The notes: a model not told the origin generated them from the letters alone. A stretch of 64,000 bases of DNA from Helianthus annuus (GCF_002127325.2 NC_035440.2:72911819-72975818); one strand, 5' to 3'; positions 46,382 through 58,987 are shown, counted from the first letter of the stretch. A program made the numbers and translations.

Positions 46382-48270
46382 TTAGTTCATTAAGTACTCC
46401 AAAGCCAACAGGGCTTTGGATGGGGATTCAGCAGTGTCTGGTATGGATGCAGTGTGATGAGCAGTGGTTAAGTCAAGGGTTTGGACAGTTTTAGTACTGT
46501 TTCTTGCTAACCACTGTTGAGGGTCTTGCCCAATCACCTGCTGATACCCAAAAGGATGCCTATTCACTCTAGGTTCAGAGGGCTTTTTGTAGACCTCATA
46601 AACGTGTGGAATCCTTTGGTAAGACTGTTTTTCCTTGCCTTTTCTGAACTGATTGGCAGGAGGTGCATCAGTAACCTGAACATCTCTTTTGACAGATGTT
46701 TGGTTCAGCTGTTTTGTGACAGCTGTTTGAACTGGCACAAACAGTGGTTGTTTCTTTGTGAATTTGACCGATGGTGATGCAGATGGACTCAAGGATGTTT
46801 TAGCAAGGTACTCATTCTTTTTGATATCAAAGTTTTTGAGATACACACATGCTTGAGTTTTGTGGTTTGTTTTACCACAAACAATGCAGCTTTCAGCTGA
46901 AACTATGACACTTGTTTTGTTTATATCATAAGCTTTTAAGTGGAAACAATCTTTTGTTAGATGGTTCCTTTTCTCACAGAATTCACAGAACAAGTTATCA
47001 ATTTTTTCTTTCTTCTTCCTCTGTTCAGACTCCTTTGCAGCAGAGGTTTTAACCACTGCTGGGATGTCCTTAAGAGGAATGACTTTAGCTTTTGGAGCTT
47101 TAACACCATCAGTTGATGTAAAGTCCATTGGCTTGAAATTTTCAAGAATATCACACTCATCAGACCATTTTGGTTTAAATTGATGATTTTCAATCTCCTC
47201 AAAAGCAGAGGGACCCATTGGTCTGTCAAGTGTGATTTAGTTACCAAGTTTGTCAGTGATTTTCACTTCTTGGCCATTCTTGTTTGTGGGGATGAACTCA
47301 GTAGTTACATCAGTGGTTGAAACAGATTTTTCAAAAGCAGTGTTTTCATCATCATGTTTTCTATAACCAACCCCAAATTTCACATTGCTTTTTATCTGTT
47401 TCTCAAGCATAACCTCATACCCTTTGCATGATTCCACCCATCTCTCACATGTGATCTGGGTGGACTCTAACTCCTTTTTGCAACCTTGGTATTTTTCTAT
47501 CAAGGTTTGGAGTTAGGTTTTGGTTATGCTTTTCTCTTCTTTCATGCTGCAAATCTCTTTCTCTTTTTCAGCCAGTTTGTTTTTAAGTTCTTTTAGAGAC
47601 CTTTCAAATATGACTTCATCAGATAAGATTTTATCACGAAGGTTTTCATTCACCTCTTTGATGTTAGCAAAAGCAATAATGCAATTGTCAGAACACAGTT
47701 TTTCAAGAACTTGAGGTGATACCTTTGCAGCAGCCATCATTGCACAATCACATTTAGGATTTTCCTCATCTTCAGCTCTCTCTTCTATCTCACCTGTCTT
47801 TTCTTCTTCGGACCATGGATCTGTCAGTGGTTCAATCAGGGTGCCTGAACTTTCTTCCAACAGTACTTCATTTGCCACAGCAGTGACCACTTCTTCAAAC
47901 GCCTCATCCACTGTTTCAGAGGCCAGTTGTTCCTCTTCAGATTCAACCCCCTCCTGTATTGACTCTAATGCCATTAAACAAAATTCGTCATGAGAAGAAA
48001 CATTAGAAGCATAGAGTGCAAAATTCACATCACTGAGGTCTTCAGGCATACTGCTCCAGTCAACAAATTCTTGAGTAAAGAAACTTTGTTGATCTGGTTG
48101 TTTTGCTACTGGAGCAGTGGTTTGTGGTGCAGGTTGCACTTGTGCCTGGGGAGCAGTGGTTTGAACATATTGAATCTGTGGAGCAGCTGTTTGGACATAA
48201 TGCACTGGCACATGAGCAACAGCATAGTGAGCAGTGTTCACATGTGCTGCTGGGGCATATTGGGCATAGT
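46382..48270 (-). pseudogene. gag: Co4 gag, C-terminal part with two zinc knuckles
   Basis: Starts at the Gy3 insertion point. A Gln/Ala/Pro-rich stretch with YVQTTAPQ repeats precedes an acidic and then coiled-coil-like region (about 48000-47240), followed by CEFCEKRNHLTKDC and CIVCGKTNHKTQAC (about 47000-46860). The frame is continuous except for in-frame stops ending at 47513 and 47237. It ends at 46382, and pol begins in another frame, which may be the natural gag/pol boundary. With the knuckle at about 57300, Co4 gag has three zinc knuckles and roughly 1,000 codons. Confidence 0.85.
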
Positions 48271-50540
48271 TGTCACACCCCCAAAATCCACCTGCGGAGT
48301 ATCACCGCTTAGGAGCGTGACTGACCAGGATCAAGCCATCAATCATATTGAACATAGCATATTATAAATGAAATAGTTTGTAAAACCCAAACCAATACGA
48401 TTGATGTTCCAAACCAAACATAGTATCAATAGCGGAAGCATAATAATGTAACCCAAAGTAAATCATAAGTTTAAATGTCATAACAGTTCAACGTAATAAT
48501 CACGATCCCTGTCCACAACGACCGCGCCTCCAGTGCAAGCTCCATATGTACCTAAGGTCCTGCAAGGCATGCAGCAGAGAGTCAACAACTAGTTGAGCGA
48601 GTTCACAGTTAACAGTTCAGTAATAGTATAGAGTGAGTAGTAGTATGTTCGTTCGTTATGTCATGTATCGTAATAATTTCCATCGCGGCCTCCCAGGCAG
48701 GTATGCGAAGATATTAGGGGATGTTCATCCCGAGTATTCTAGACTAGGTTTATCTGTATCGCGGCCTACCAGGCAGGTGTGCGAAGATTAGTAAATTACA
48801 GTTCGCGGCCTTCCAAAGGCAGGTGTGCGAAGTCAGTCATAATATCGCGGCCAACCCTTGGCAGGTGTGCGAAGATCAGTTCAATAAGTGTTACTAGTCT
48901 AGTAGTAGTTCTAACAGTGGAGTATGTACAATAGTTCATCAAATCACATCACTACGTTCCAGTATAGATAAGTACCAGTAAATAATCAAATCCCATTCCC
49001 ACCCTGGGAACCCCATGCCTTGGCTGTGTGAACTCACCTTGGAGTGCTCGGTAGGATTATGTACGAGTCTACCAGTTGATCAAGTACGTCCTAAAGGAGT
49101 TACCGATAACAGTCAGTTCCATTTGCATATAACCACAACTTTCATATTCACACACATGAAATTGATCACATACAACCTATCTACTGTACATATAGCACAC
49201 ACATGAAATTGACATCATGGTAATCAATTCGTTCATATTGAGTCATCGGATATACACGTAACACATAATGGTTCCATTCTAAAATACTCCACTCACCATA
49301 TGTGTTACAAGTTCAACGTTTACCAAATGAATGTGTAATAATAACATACCCGGCCCAAAGTTTGTCATGTAAACATATAGATATCCCTGCCCAACAGTTG
49401 CACATAACCCGCCCCCCCCCCTTCCTTAAATTCAACCCGTTGGTCGCGTGGCCCTGATCTAACGGGGCGGCCCACTGTGAAGTTAATTGTGATGATGGCC
49501 CAACCCCAATCGGATCTGTCCAAGAATTCCACTTATCCATGCTAAATCCCTATTTTTCGATAGCACTACCAGACATATATCAAGTCTTAAATGCACATAC
49601 AAGACAAAAACAAATGGCCGACAATCTGTGAAGAAGACTTTATCTAATATGGCATGCACATTATCGAGGCAAGTCACATGCACTACCAGTCAAATATCCT
49701 CATCGTTATTTAGCATTTTGTATGGAATTCATATGCAACCGCCACAATAAACCAACAGGAACTTTTCATCGAATAAATTTTTATGCACTCACCTAAATGT
49801 TATTACGAGCCGCCCATTTACATGTGTAGTAGCCGACAACTCTCTAAAAAAACATTACATGCATACTATGAGTCAAATAGCAACTAATGAATCATTTGTT
49901 GTGACAATTTAATTGGACCTTTATTTTGATTACCTACTATCACAGAAAATCATGATTTCAATGACCCATTCAACAATGATATCAAACAATCTATCATGTG
50001 TGGATAAAACACTAACCGATACAAGACGATCAATGAATCGTTCACTACGGAAAACTTCGTGATCTCGAAACTGCCGTCGCTCAGGGATAGGGGAAGAGGA
50101 GGTGAGAAGTGACGAGGGTTTTGCCGAATAGAGATTCTGTTTGCGTGAAGGTTAAAAAAATGTTAAAATCGATTACCACTGGGCCGAAGCCCATTTGCTG
50201 TTTTCGCAGGCCTGATACTAGACGAAATCACCAAGGTGTTTTCACCAAATGGTGTTTTCGTGGGGTAAAGGTATTTGGCAAGGGGAGGGGTGTTTTCGGC
50301 AAGAGTTCCATGTTTAATAATAAACATACTACTCATATAACCATATACTAGCAAACCGTACAACCATATATCCACAAGCACACTTATGTTGCACACAAAT
50401 AAAACATATCATTCACAATACGATTTAACATATTACAAACGTGTTCCGTTGCGAAACAACGAGTCGTGTAAACAAACAACATAAACAATTAACGTGCAAT
50501 TTATGCGAAGATGGAAATCTTGGAAACTCGAGTTGTCACA
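48271..50540 (-). mobile_element. Gy3 3' LTR (2270 bp)
   Basis: TGTCACACCCCCAAAATCC to CTCGAGTTGTCACA on the + strand, flanked on the left by ATAGT (48266-48270). Against the 5' LTR I find three substitutions plus a difference in one poly-C run. It contains the four-unit hairpin array at 48684-48871. Short frames within it are repeated in both LTRs and are not genes. Confidence 0.96.
48684..48871. repeat. Four-unit hairpin array in the Gy3 3' LTR
   Basis: Units 48684-48707, 48760-48783, 48804-48829 and 48846-48871 share CGCG at one end and AGGT(A/G)TGCG at the other. Inner stems are GCCT/AGGC, GCCT/AGGC, GCCTT/AAGGC and GCCAA/TTGGC around three-base loops. The 5' LTR has the identical array at 55332-55519. 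Confidence 0.88.
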
Positions 50541-50690
50541 TTATCCCCAACTTAAAAGAAATTTCGTCCCGAAATTTGGTACGCACTCACTGAGGAAGCT
50601 AGGTAAGCTGTATTGTTCACTGGTTTTTCCTGGGGTGTCACATCATCCCCCCGTTGATTTGGAATTTCGTCCCAAAATTCTGTAGTGGTA
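50541..50690 (-). other. Gy3 double polypurine tract region
   Basis: On the - strand: an imperfect palindrome (50679-50663), polypurine tract 1 (AACGGGGGGATGA) and TGTGACACCCC beginning at 50642; then 102 bp; then the perfect palindrome (50577-50559) and polypurine tract 2 (AGTTGGGGATAA) touching the LTR at 50540. Tract 2 made the present LTRs. Confidence 0.85.
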
Positions 50691-53520
50691 GCTTCAGCCT
50701 CAATAGTGGTTGCACGGTTTTCGAATAACTGGGGATACTTTTCTTTCATTTGGTCTTCGCGTTCCCAGGTGTACTCTGGGCCACGTCGGGAGTTCCAACG
50801 AACTCGAACAAGAGGGATTCTCTTGTGTTTGAGGACCTTCACATCCCGGTCCGTGATTTCTACAGGTTCCTCGACGAACTGCAACCACTCGTCGATAGTG
50901 AGTTCCTTGAAAGGAATGATAAGGGTCTCATCTGATAGGCATTTCTTCAGATTCGACACGTGAAATACATTGTGAACTGCACCGAGTTCAGCTGGTAGAT
51001 TCAATCTGTAGGCTACTGGGCCTATTCTTTCAGTGATTTCGAACGGTCCAACATACCGTGGATTGAGTTTGCCTCGTTTACCAAAACGAACCACACCCTT
51101 CCAGGGTGAGACTTTTAATAAGACCCTGTCCCCGACCTGAAATTCCAAAGGCTTGCTACGCTTGTCTGCGTAGCTTTTCTGGCGATCGCGAGCTACCGCC
51201 ATGCGTTGTCGTATCTGTGCAATTCGTTCAGTAGCGTCAACTACCATTTCTGGGCCCGTAATCTAACTATCCCCCACCTCTGCCCAACCGAGAGGTGATC
51301 GGCATTTATGTCCGTACAATGCCTCGAATGGAGCGGCTTGAATGCTGGTGTGGTAACTGTTATTGTACGTAAACTCCACTAAAGGAAGATGTTTTTCCCA
51401 GCTGTTGCCGAAAACGATAACACATGCCCGAAGCATGTCTTCTAGGGTTTGTATCGTTCGCTCAGACTGCCCATCCGTCTGAGGATGATATGCTGTGCTC
51501 ATGTCTAATCGTGAACCAAAAGATTTGTGCATCGCTTGCCATAGTTCTGACGTGAATCGTGCATCCCGATCCGAAATGATGGAGATGGGCACCCCGTGCC
51601 TTGAAACAACCTCTTTAAGATAGATGTCTGCGAGAGTGGAGAACTTATCCGTTTCCTTAATAGCCAGGAAGTGTGCAGACTTGGTGAGTCGGTCCACGAT
51701 CACCCATATAGTATCATTCCCATGCTGGGATCTGGGTAGGCCTGTAACAAAATCTATGGAAATTTCTTCCCATTTCCACTGTGGTATCCTTGGTTGTTGA
51801 AGTAGGCCTGAGGGTTTCTGGTACTCTGTCTTGACTCTCGCACAAGTCAAACATTTGCCGACGTAAATTGCAATGTGGGCCTTCATGCTAGGCCACCAAT
51901 ATGTAGTTCTGATATCGTGGTACATTTTGTCCGAACCTGGATGTACCGAGTAGCGAGACTTATGGGCTTCATCCATCACAAGTTCTCGTAAACCGCCATA
52001 TAGTGGGACCCAAATGCGTCCTGTTACATAGTAGGCGCCGTCTTCCTTCTGTTCTAATCGTTGCCTTGAGCCACGCAAAGCTTCATCCTTTACGTTTTCC
52101 GGTTTCAATGCTTCCACCTGAGCATCTCGTATTTGTGCAGGGAGATCAGACTGAATAGTGAGCTACAAAGCTCGTACCCGCCTAGGTAGAGTGTCTTTTC
52201 GACTGAGAGCATCAGCGACAACATTGGCCTTGCCTGGATGGTACTTGATGGCGCATTCGTAATCATTAAGTAACTCGACCCACCGTCGTTGACACATGTT
52301 CAATTCCTTCTGCTTGAAGATATGCTCGAGACTCCTGTGATCGGTGTATATCGTGCACTTGGTACCGTACAGGTAGTGTCGCCATATCTTAAGCGCGAAA
52401 ACAACAGCTCCCAGCTCTAAATCGTGCGTCGTGTAATTCTGCTCATGAATCTTGAGTTGCCGCGAAGCGTAAGCAATAACCTTATCCCGTCGCATCAAAA
52501 CCACGAAGTCATCTGTGCCCTCCGGCAGTGAGAGAATAGGTGTACTGCAAAGCCTATCCTTTAGGTACTGAAAAGCGGTCTCTTGGGAATCTCCCCAACG
52601 GTAGGTGACACCCTTCTGTGTCAGCATAGTAAGCGGCTGCGCGATCTTGGAGAAGTCTTTGATGAATCGTCTGTAATACCCCGCCAAACCTAAGAATTGG
52701 CGTATTTCCGTTGGTGTACGCGGTGCAGGCCAGTTCCTGATCGAATCTACCTTGGATGGATCGACATGAATCCCATCCCTGTTCACCACATGGCCTAAGA
52801 AGTGGACTTCACGAAGCTAGAAGTCGCATTTTGAAAACTTTGCGTACAGTTGTTCCTTTCGAAGAAGTTCCAAAATAAGACGTAAGTGCTGCTCGTGTCC
52901 TCCTGACTCTTGGAGTAGATCAGAATGTCGTCGATGAAGACAATGACGAACTTGTCAAGATAGGGTTTGCACACCCTGTTCATAAGATCCTTGAAGACTG
53001 CAAGCGCGTTCGTAAGCCCGAATGGCCTAATAAGAAACTCGTAGTGACCGTAGCGAGTTCTGAATGCTGTTTTAGAGACGTCCTCATCCCGGACTCTCAG
53101 CTGATGGTAACCTAACCTCAAGTCTATCTTGGAGTAATAACACGACCCTTGCAACTGGTCGAATAAGTCATCTATGCGCGGGCGATTGGTGCTGCCCCCA
53201 GGAGCCAACTCAATCTGAAACTCGACTGGGCGATGAGGCGGTAAACCGGGTAAATCTTCAGGAAACACCTGAGGAAAGTCACGTACAACTGGAATATCCT
53301 CCAACTTCTTTTCCTTCGCTGATGCGTCAGTAACGAGAGCCAAAATTGCGGTGTGGCCCTTCCGCAAACATTTCTGAGCCTTCAAGAAAGAGGTGATGCC
53401 AACCACAGCACCACTCTTGTCGCCTTGTACTTCGAGAGGTTCTTGGCTAGAACGAGAAATGCGAACAACCTTTTCTTTGCATAGGATTTCTGCTTGCTGT
53501 TGTTGCTGGCGATTCTGATT
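50552..53520 (-). pseudogene. pol: Gy3 gypsy pol with internal deletions
   Basis: From the 5' side: the protease core is absent, and gag passes almost directly into the linker [26 protein letters not shown] lacks the stretch between that linker and [10 protein letters not shown] (near 53188), then has [11 protein letters not shown] at about 52930. RNase H lacks the block with its first catalytic Asp (junction near 52500) but keeps HDLELGAV and YTDHRSL. Integrase has [34 protein letters not shown] and SERTIQ, then the GPF/Y region and chromodomain ([17 protein letters not shown]), ending at 50552. One frame change near 52900 and in-frame TAGs near 52812, 52163 and 51263 add to the damage. Same group as Gy1. 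Confidence 0.92.
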
Positions 53521-54591
53521 TGCAGGCCGTGGGCTCCTGAATCCTTAGCTTCATGGCTCATCTTGAGACACCTCTGGCAACGTCCCTCGTTGCACTAACC
53601 ACCATGGTGTCTGTTGCATTAGTTTCACATTGGGTGAATTCCCCGATATCCACCCTGCCCCTGACCACCAGAAGTTGGCTGACTCGGCTCTGGTGATCAC
53701 TATTCTTGCGCTGCTGCTGTGCTTGAGACTGAACGGTAGCTAAACCCTTGCTGGAATACCCATCCCATTTCCGCTTGTTGTCACTAGAAGTAGCGGGAGT
53801 AGCAGAAGTGATAGCGGTAGTAATAGTGCTGATACAACTAGGCAGCCTGTTCTGTTCCACTGCCTGATCCGTGAGGCGATGAGCAAGACGCTGAATGTCT
53901 TGGGTATTGTCGAGGTTAGTCGATGTAGCACGGCTCTGAATCTCTGAGGCTAGACCCTTGAGGTACAATTCGATACGCTTGCTTGGAGGGTCCACCATGG
54001 TTGGACACAAGATGGCCAGTTCGATCGACCGTTTCGTATGAGCTTCAATTTCTGACCCCGTCATTTTCTAATGGTAAAGCTCTACTTCCAATTTGTGGAT
54101 GTCATCACGCGTGCAGTATTCCCTTTTAATGCGTTCCTTGAATTCGTTCCAGGGGGTGGCGTTAGCAGCTGCCAACCCTAGTATCTGTACTTGCGTGTTC
54201 CACCAGGTTAGCGCGATTCCTTCCGAAGTACCAGTGGCGTACTTGACCCTGCGAACCTCAGGGCATTCACACATCTCGAATACTGACTCGAGCTTCCCGA
54301 ACCAATGGAGTAGTCCCACTGCTCCTTATGTGCCACTGAATGTGCTTGGACGACAGTCCACGAAGTTCTTGAATGTGCAGGCAGGTTGCTGTGCGTTCTG
54401 ACCCGTTGCGCGAGAAAGATAGATCAAGGTTAAGCGCGAGAGTTGGGTCACGAGAGTAGGATCTAACATCCTAGGGTAGGTCTGGAATAGCAGGTTATAC
54501 CTCCTGCTTGTGCGGCTGCAAGTGCCGCAGCAACTTGTTCGTTAATGAGAGCCGTCAACTGGGCTTGAGTCATGTTAACACGTCCAGACAT
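53521..54591 (-). pseudogene. gag: Gy3 gypsy gag
   Basis: Start ATG at 54591 (MSGRVNMTQAQLTALI), after a short leader from the primer site. The capsid-like region includes WFGKLESVFEMCECPEVRRVKYATG, TWWNTQVQ and WNEFKERIKREYC, typical of plant gypsy gag. Ser/Thr-rich linker, then a damaged zinc knuckle ([13 protein letters not shown], its last Cys out of frame) near 53570. There are stops in the first 270 bp, an in-frame TAG near 54068 and a frame change near the knuckle, so no full-length gag is possible. Confidence 0.85.
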
Positions 54592-54918
54592 GATCGATCA
54601 GTAAAGGTAGCGTAAGAATGAATGGTTCGCGAGTAGTGCGATGACAGAAGAGTGTAAGCACGTAAGTGTTCTCAAGCAATAACAGGTAGTGAGCAAGAAT
54701 AAGGTAAGCATACTACGAGCAAAGTTCTAAACAGTTCTAGCAAGCAGGTAATAAACATAAACCTTATTACCTAGGATGTCGAGTGTTGCACGTGGAGCGA
54801 AGCGTCGTTGTGGATCGTTGAGAGCACTGTTCTGGTTATAGTCTGGTTTTAATAAAAACGTTTTTTTTTCCCCATATTAAAACCAAGTTCTCTATAACCA
54901 ATGGCTCTGATACCAATC
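54592..54918 (-). other. Gy3 leader and primer-binding site
   Basis: Non-coding leader between gag and the 5' LTR. GATTGGTATCAGAGCC on the - strand (54918-54903) holds a perfect 12-base match to the initiator Met-tRNA complement, three bases from the LTR. Confidence 0.88.
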
Positions 54919-57187
54919 TGTCACACCCCCAAAATCCACCTGCGGAGTATCACCGCTTAGGAGCGTGACTGACCAGGATCAAGCCATCAATCATATTGAA
55001 CATAGCATATTATAAATGAAATAGTTTGTAAAACCCAAACCAATACGATTGATGTTCCAAACCAAACATAGTATCAATAGCGGAAGCATAATAATGTAAC
55101 CCAAAGTAAATCATAAGTTTAAATGTCATAACAGTTCAACGTAATAATCACGATCCCTGTCCACAACGACCGCGCCTCCAGTGCAAGCTCCATATGTACC
55201 TAAGGTCCTGCAAGGCATGCAGCAGAGAGTCAACAACTAGTTGAGCGAGTTCACAGTTAACAGTTCAGTAATAGTATAGAGTGAGTAGTAGTATGTTCGT
55301 TCGTTATGTCATGTATCGTAATAATTTCCATCGCGGCCTCCCAGGCAGGTATGCGAAGATATTAGGGGATGTTCATCCCGAGTATTCTAGACTAGGTTTA
55401 TCTGTATCGCGGCCTACCAGGCAGGTGTGCGAAGATTAGTAAATTACAGTTCGCGGCCTTCCAAAGGCAGGTGTGCGAAGTCAGTCATAATATCGCGGCC
55501 AACCCTTGGCAGGTGTGCGAAGATCAGTTCAATAAGTGTTACTAGTCTAGTAGTAGTTCTAACAGTGGAGTATGTACAATAGTTCATCAAATCACATCAC
55601 TACGTTCCAGTATAGATAAGTACCAGTAAATAATCAAATCCCATTCCCACCCTGGGAACCCCATGCCTTGGCTGTGTGAACTCACCTTGGAGTGCTCGGT
55701 AGGATTATGTACGAGTCTACCAGTTGATCAAGTACGTCCTAAAGGAGTTACCGATAACAGTCAGTTCCATTTGCATATAACCACAACTTTCATATTCACA
55801 CACATGAAATTGATCACATACAACCTATCTACTGTACATATAGCACACACATGAAATTGACATCATGGTAATCAATTCGTTCATATTGAGTCATCGGATA
55901 TACACGTAACACATAATGGTTCCATTCTAAAATACTCCACTCACCGTATGTGTTACAAGTTCAACGTTTACCAAATGAATGTGTAATAATAACATACCCG
56001 GCCCAAAGTTTGTCACGTAAACATATAGATATCCCTGCCCAACAGTTGCACATAACCCGGCCCCCCCCTTCCTTAAATTCAACCCGTTGGTCGCATGGCC
56101 CTGATCTAACGGGGCGGCCCACTGTGAAGTTAATTGTGATGATGGCCCAACCCCAATCGGATCTGTCCAAGAATTCCACTTATCCATGCTAAATCCCTAT
56201 TTTTCGATAGCACTACCAGACATATATCAAGTCTTAAATGCACATACAAGACAAAAACAAATGGCCGACAATCTGTGAAGAAGACTTTATCTAATATGGC
56301 ATGCACATTATCGAGGCAAGTCACATGCACTACCAGTCAAATATCCTCATCGTTATTTAGCATTTTGTATGGAATTCATATGCAACCGCCACAATAAACC
56401 AACAGGAACTTTTCATCGAATAAATTTTTATGCACTCACCTAAATGTTATTACGAGCCGCCCATTTACATGTGTAGTAGCCGACAACTCTCTAAAAAAAC
56501 ATTACATGCATACTATGAGTCAAATAGCAACTAATGAATCATTTGTTGTGACAATTTAATTGGACCTTTATTTTGATTACCTACTATCACAGAAAATCAT
56601 GATTTCAATGACCCATTCAACAATGATATCAAACAATCTATCATGTGTGGATAAAACACTAACCGATACAAGACGATCAATGAATCGTTCACTACGGAAA
56701 ACTTCGTGATCTCGAAACTGCCGTCGCTCAGGGATAGGGGAAGAGGAGGTGAGAAGTGACGAGGGTTTTGCCGAATAGAGATTCTGTTTGCGTGAAGGTT
56801 AAAAAAATGTTAAAATCGATTACCACTGGGCCGAAGCCCATTTGCTGTTTTCGCAGGCCTGATACTAGACGAAATCACCAAGGTGTTTTCACCAAATGGT
56901 GTTTTCGTGGGGTAAAGGTATTTGGCAAGGGGAGGGGTGTTTTCGGCAAGAGTTCCATGTTTAATAATAAACATACTACTCATATAACCATATACTAGCA
57001 AACCGTACAACCATATATCCACAAGCACACTTATGTTGCACACAAATAAAACATATCATTCACAATACGATTTAACATATTACAAACGTGTTCCGTTGCG
57101 AAACAACGAGTCGTGTAAACAAACAACATAAACAATTAACGTGCAATTTATGCGAAGATGGAAATCTTGGAAACTCGAGTTGTCACA
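54919..57187 (-). mobile_element. Gy3 5' LTR (2269 bp)
   Basis: Almost identical to 48271-50540. It ends CTCGAGTTGTCACA and is followed by ATAGT (57188-57192), the target duplication. The U3 end is TGTGACAACTCG (- strand), so polypurine tract 2 was used. The whole element is 48271-57187, 8917 bp. Confidence 0.96.
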
Positions 57188-57192
57188 ATAGT

Positions 57193-58358
57193 GCACAGTG
57201 TTTTGACTTTGAGGTCCAGGATTTGAACTAGGGTGAGTGATTATGGGACCAGTTGTTTGACTCCTACACTCTCTAGCAAAATGTCCTAACCTGTTACACT
57301 TATAACACTTGATTTTCGATTTATCCAACCCAACCCTTAGATTCCCATGCAACCCTGGGAATTTTCGCCCTGTTCTTTTATAAAACTTGCTAGTTCTAAC
57401 ACTTAGCAAGGCCAGTTGGTGTAGGATGTCCATTTCCTCTAGATCAGTGGGGTCAAAATGCTGTAGATCATTGAGTTCAAAGCTAAAATTGTCTGACATC
57501 TGCTTTTCATTTGCAGTGAATGCATAACCTGTAGAGTGAGGATCAGGGTTGTTAAAATTTGCACCAGTAGTTATGTCAATGAAGTGATCATAACCCTGAT
57601 CCTTACCACTACCACCAGATTCTTCTTGACCCAGAAGAGTAGTGTTACCGAATGAATAATCATCAACGGTTTTCCCTGACTCTTGTAACTTCCTTTTCTG
57701 GTTCAACTCCCTTTCGTAGGTCAGGAGTCGACCATGGAGTTGGGTCAAGGTCAGATCCTTGAACTCAAGTGAATTTCGGGTGACAAAAGCTATTGTGTCC
57801 CATTTTTCTGGCAGTGACCTGAGGAACCTGTTGTTTTGAGTTGAGTTTGTAAAAGTAGTTTTAACAAGCCTCAGTTCATTGATGAGACAACTGAAACGCT
57901 CAAATTGTTGCGTCAGTGATTCACCTTTAACATGACAAAATGTTTCACACTGTTGGTTCAGGATTTCCCTATTGTTTTCTATGACTTCTTCGGTACCTCC
58001 AAACTGTTCCTTAAGCGCGTCCCACAACTCTTTGGCATTGTCACAATGTAACAAATCATCATATATTTCGTTGGGCAGCGCTGATGCTATGATACTAAAC
58101 GCTTTGGCATCTAGTTCAAATTTTTGATAATCCGTTTCAGTATAATTTTCAACAGGTTTTGGAACTTGTTTTTTAGCATCTTCAGCGCTTGGCACTGTGG
58201 GAACATGAGGACCAAAGATGATAGACTTCCAACAACCTATGCTTTGTTGAGCGAGGATGTGACCCATCCTCCTCTGCCAGATGTTGTACTCATTTCTTTT
58301 TAGCATAGGTGGTTTAAAAAGAGAACCAATGTTGTTTTTATCGTCCTGATATTGTGAC
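57193..58358 (-). pseudogene. gag: Co4 gag, N-terminal part
   Basis: Copia gag of the UBN2/DUF4219 type: LFKPPMLKRNEYNIWQRRM near the start, LDAKAFSIIASALPNEIYDD, AKELWDALKEQFGGTEEV, ESLTQQFERFSCLINELR, NRFLRSLPEKWDTIAF, and zinc knuckle CYKCNRLGHFAREC near 57300. The frame is open from the solo-LTR insertion at 58358 to the Gy3 insertion at 57192. The native start ATG is at 58824-58822, just beyond the solo LTR, which splits the gene within its first few codons. Confidence 0.88.
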
Positions 58359-58814
58359 TGTTGGTGCACTACATCTGTTGATTCCGTCTAAGTGTCTAGG
58401 ATCAGATCTTACATTGTATTGTATAGCATAGGGCACGAAATACGAGAAAACGGGAGTCTGTATAGGTTTTAGGAGTTTGGGTCGCTCATAGGGTCATTGA
58501 AGTCATGGACCGCTTATTTGTCATGTGGGCCGCTTATGTGGTAGGGTCTGGACCGCTCATATGGACATGTCCACATGAGCGGACCCAGAACTCTATAAAT
58601 AGGTGTGATTAGAGCGATCCTAAGTAGTGATTGATTGTATTCCACGCCGAAGCTCTGCCGGTGTGACGTTTGAGCTGTAAAACGTTTCTAATCAATACAA
58701 CAAGCAATTAGGAGGAAGAACAAGCTATATCTACTTGCATTTCTTATTATTCCGCATCTGAAACGCAAGAGTGAACCTCTGAAAGACTCATTCGGGTCAG
58801 CATTCGATCCTACA
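58359..58814 (+). mobile_element. Solo copia LTR in Co4 gag, target duplication GTGAC
   Basis: 456 bp, TGTTGGTGCAC to TTCGATCCTACA, with GTGAC at 58354-58358 and 58815-58819. It is in + orientation, opposite to the element it hits. Related to the Co5 LTR (ends and GGACCGCTTAT/AGCGGACC words) but well diverged. TATAAATA at 58594-58601. Confidence 0.95.
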
Positions 58815-58819
58815 GTGAC

Positions 58820-58987
58820 GTCATTCTTGTTGTTTTACAGGTACTGAGAAATCAACTTTAATGGTGATTAATCCTTACTCTATTTTTCAACGACGAACAA
58901 ACGATCAGTATCAACTTTTTTGAGCTGAACTATTTACGTCAAAATGATTGTTAAATCAAATTTGACTGTCCAAGCTCTGATACCAAA
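58820..58987 (-). other. Co4 leader and primer-binding site
   Basis: Contains the gag start codon (58824-58822). TTTGGTATCAGAGC (58987-58974, - strand) follows the 5' LTR and matches the initiator Met-tRNA complement. Confidence 0.85.

Noticed and set aside
49313..49683. Open frames repeated at 49015-50396 and 55663-57043
   Set aside because: They are identical because they lie in the two Gy3 LTRs. They contain no known domain, and one frame is changed by the poly-C length difference.
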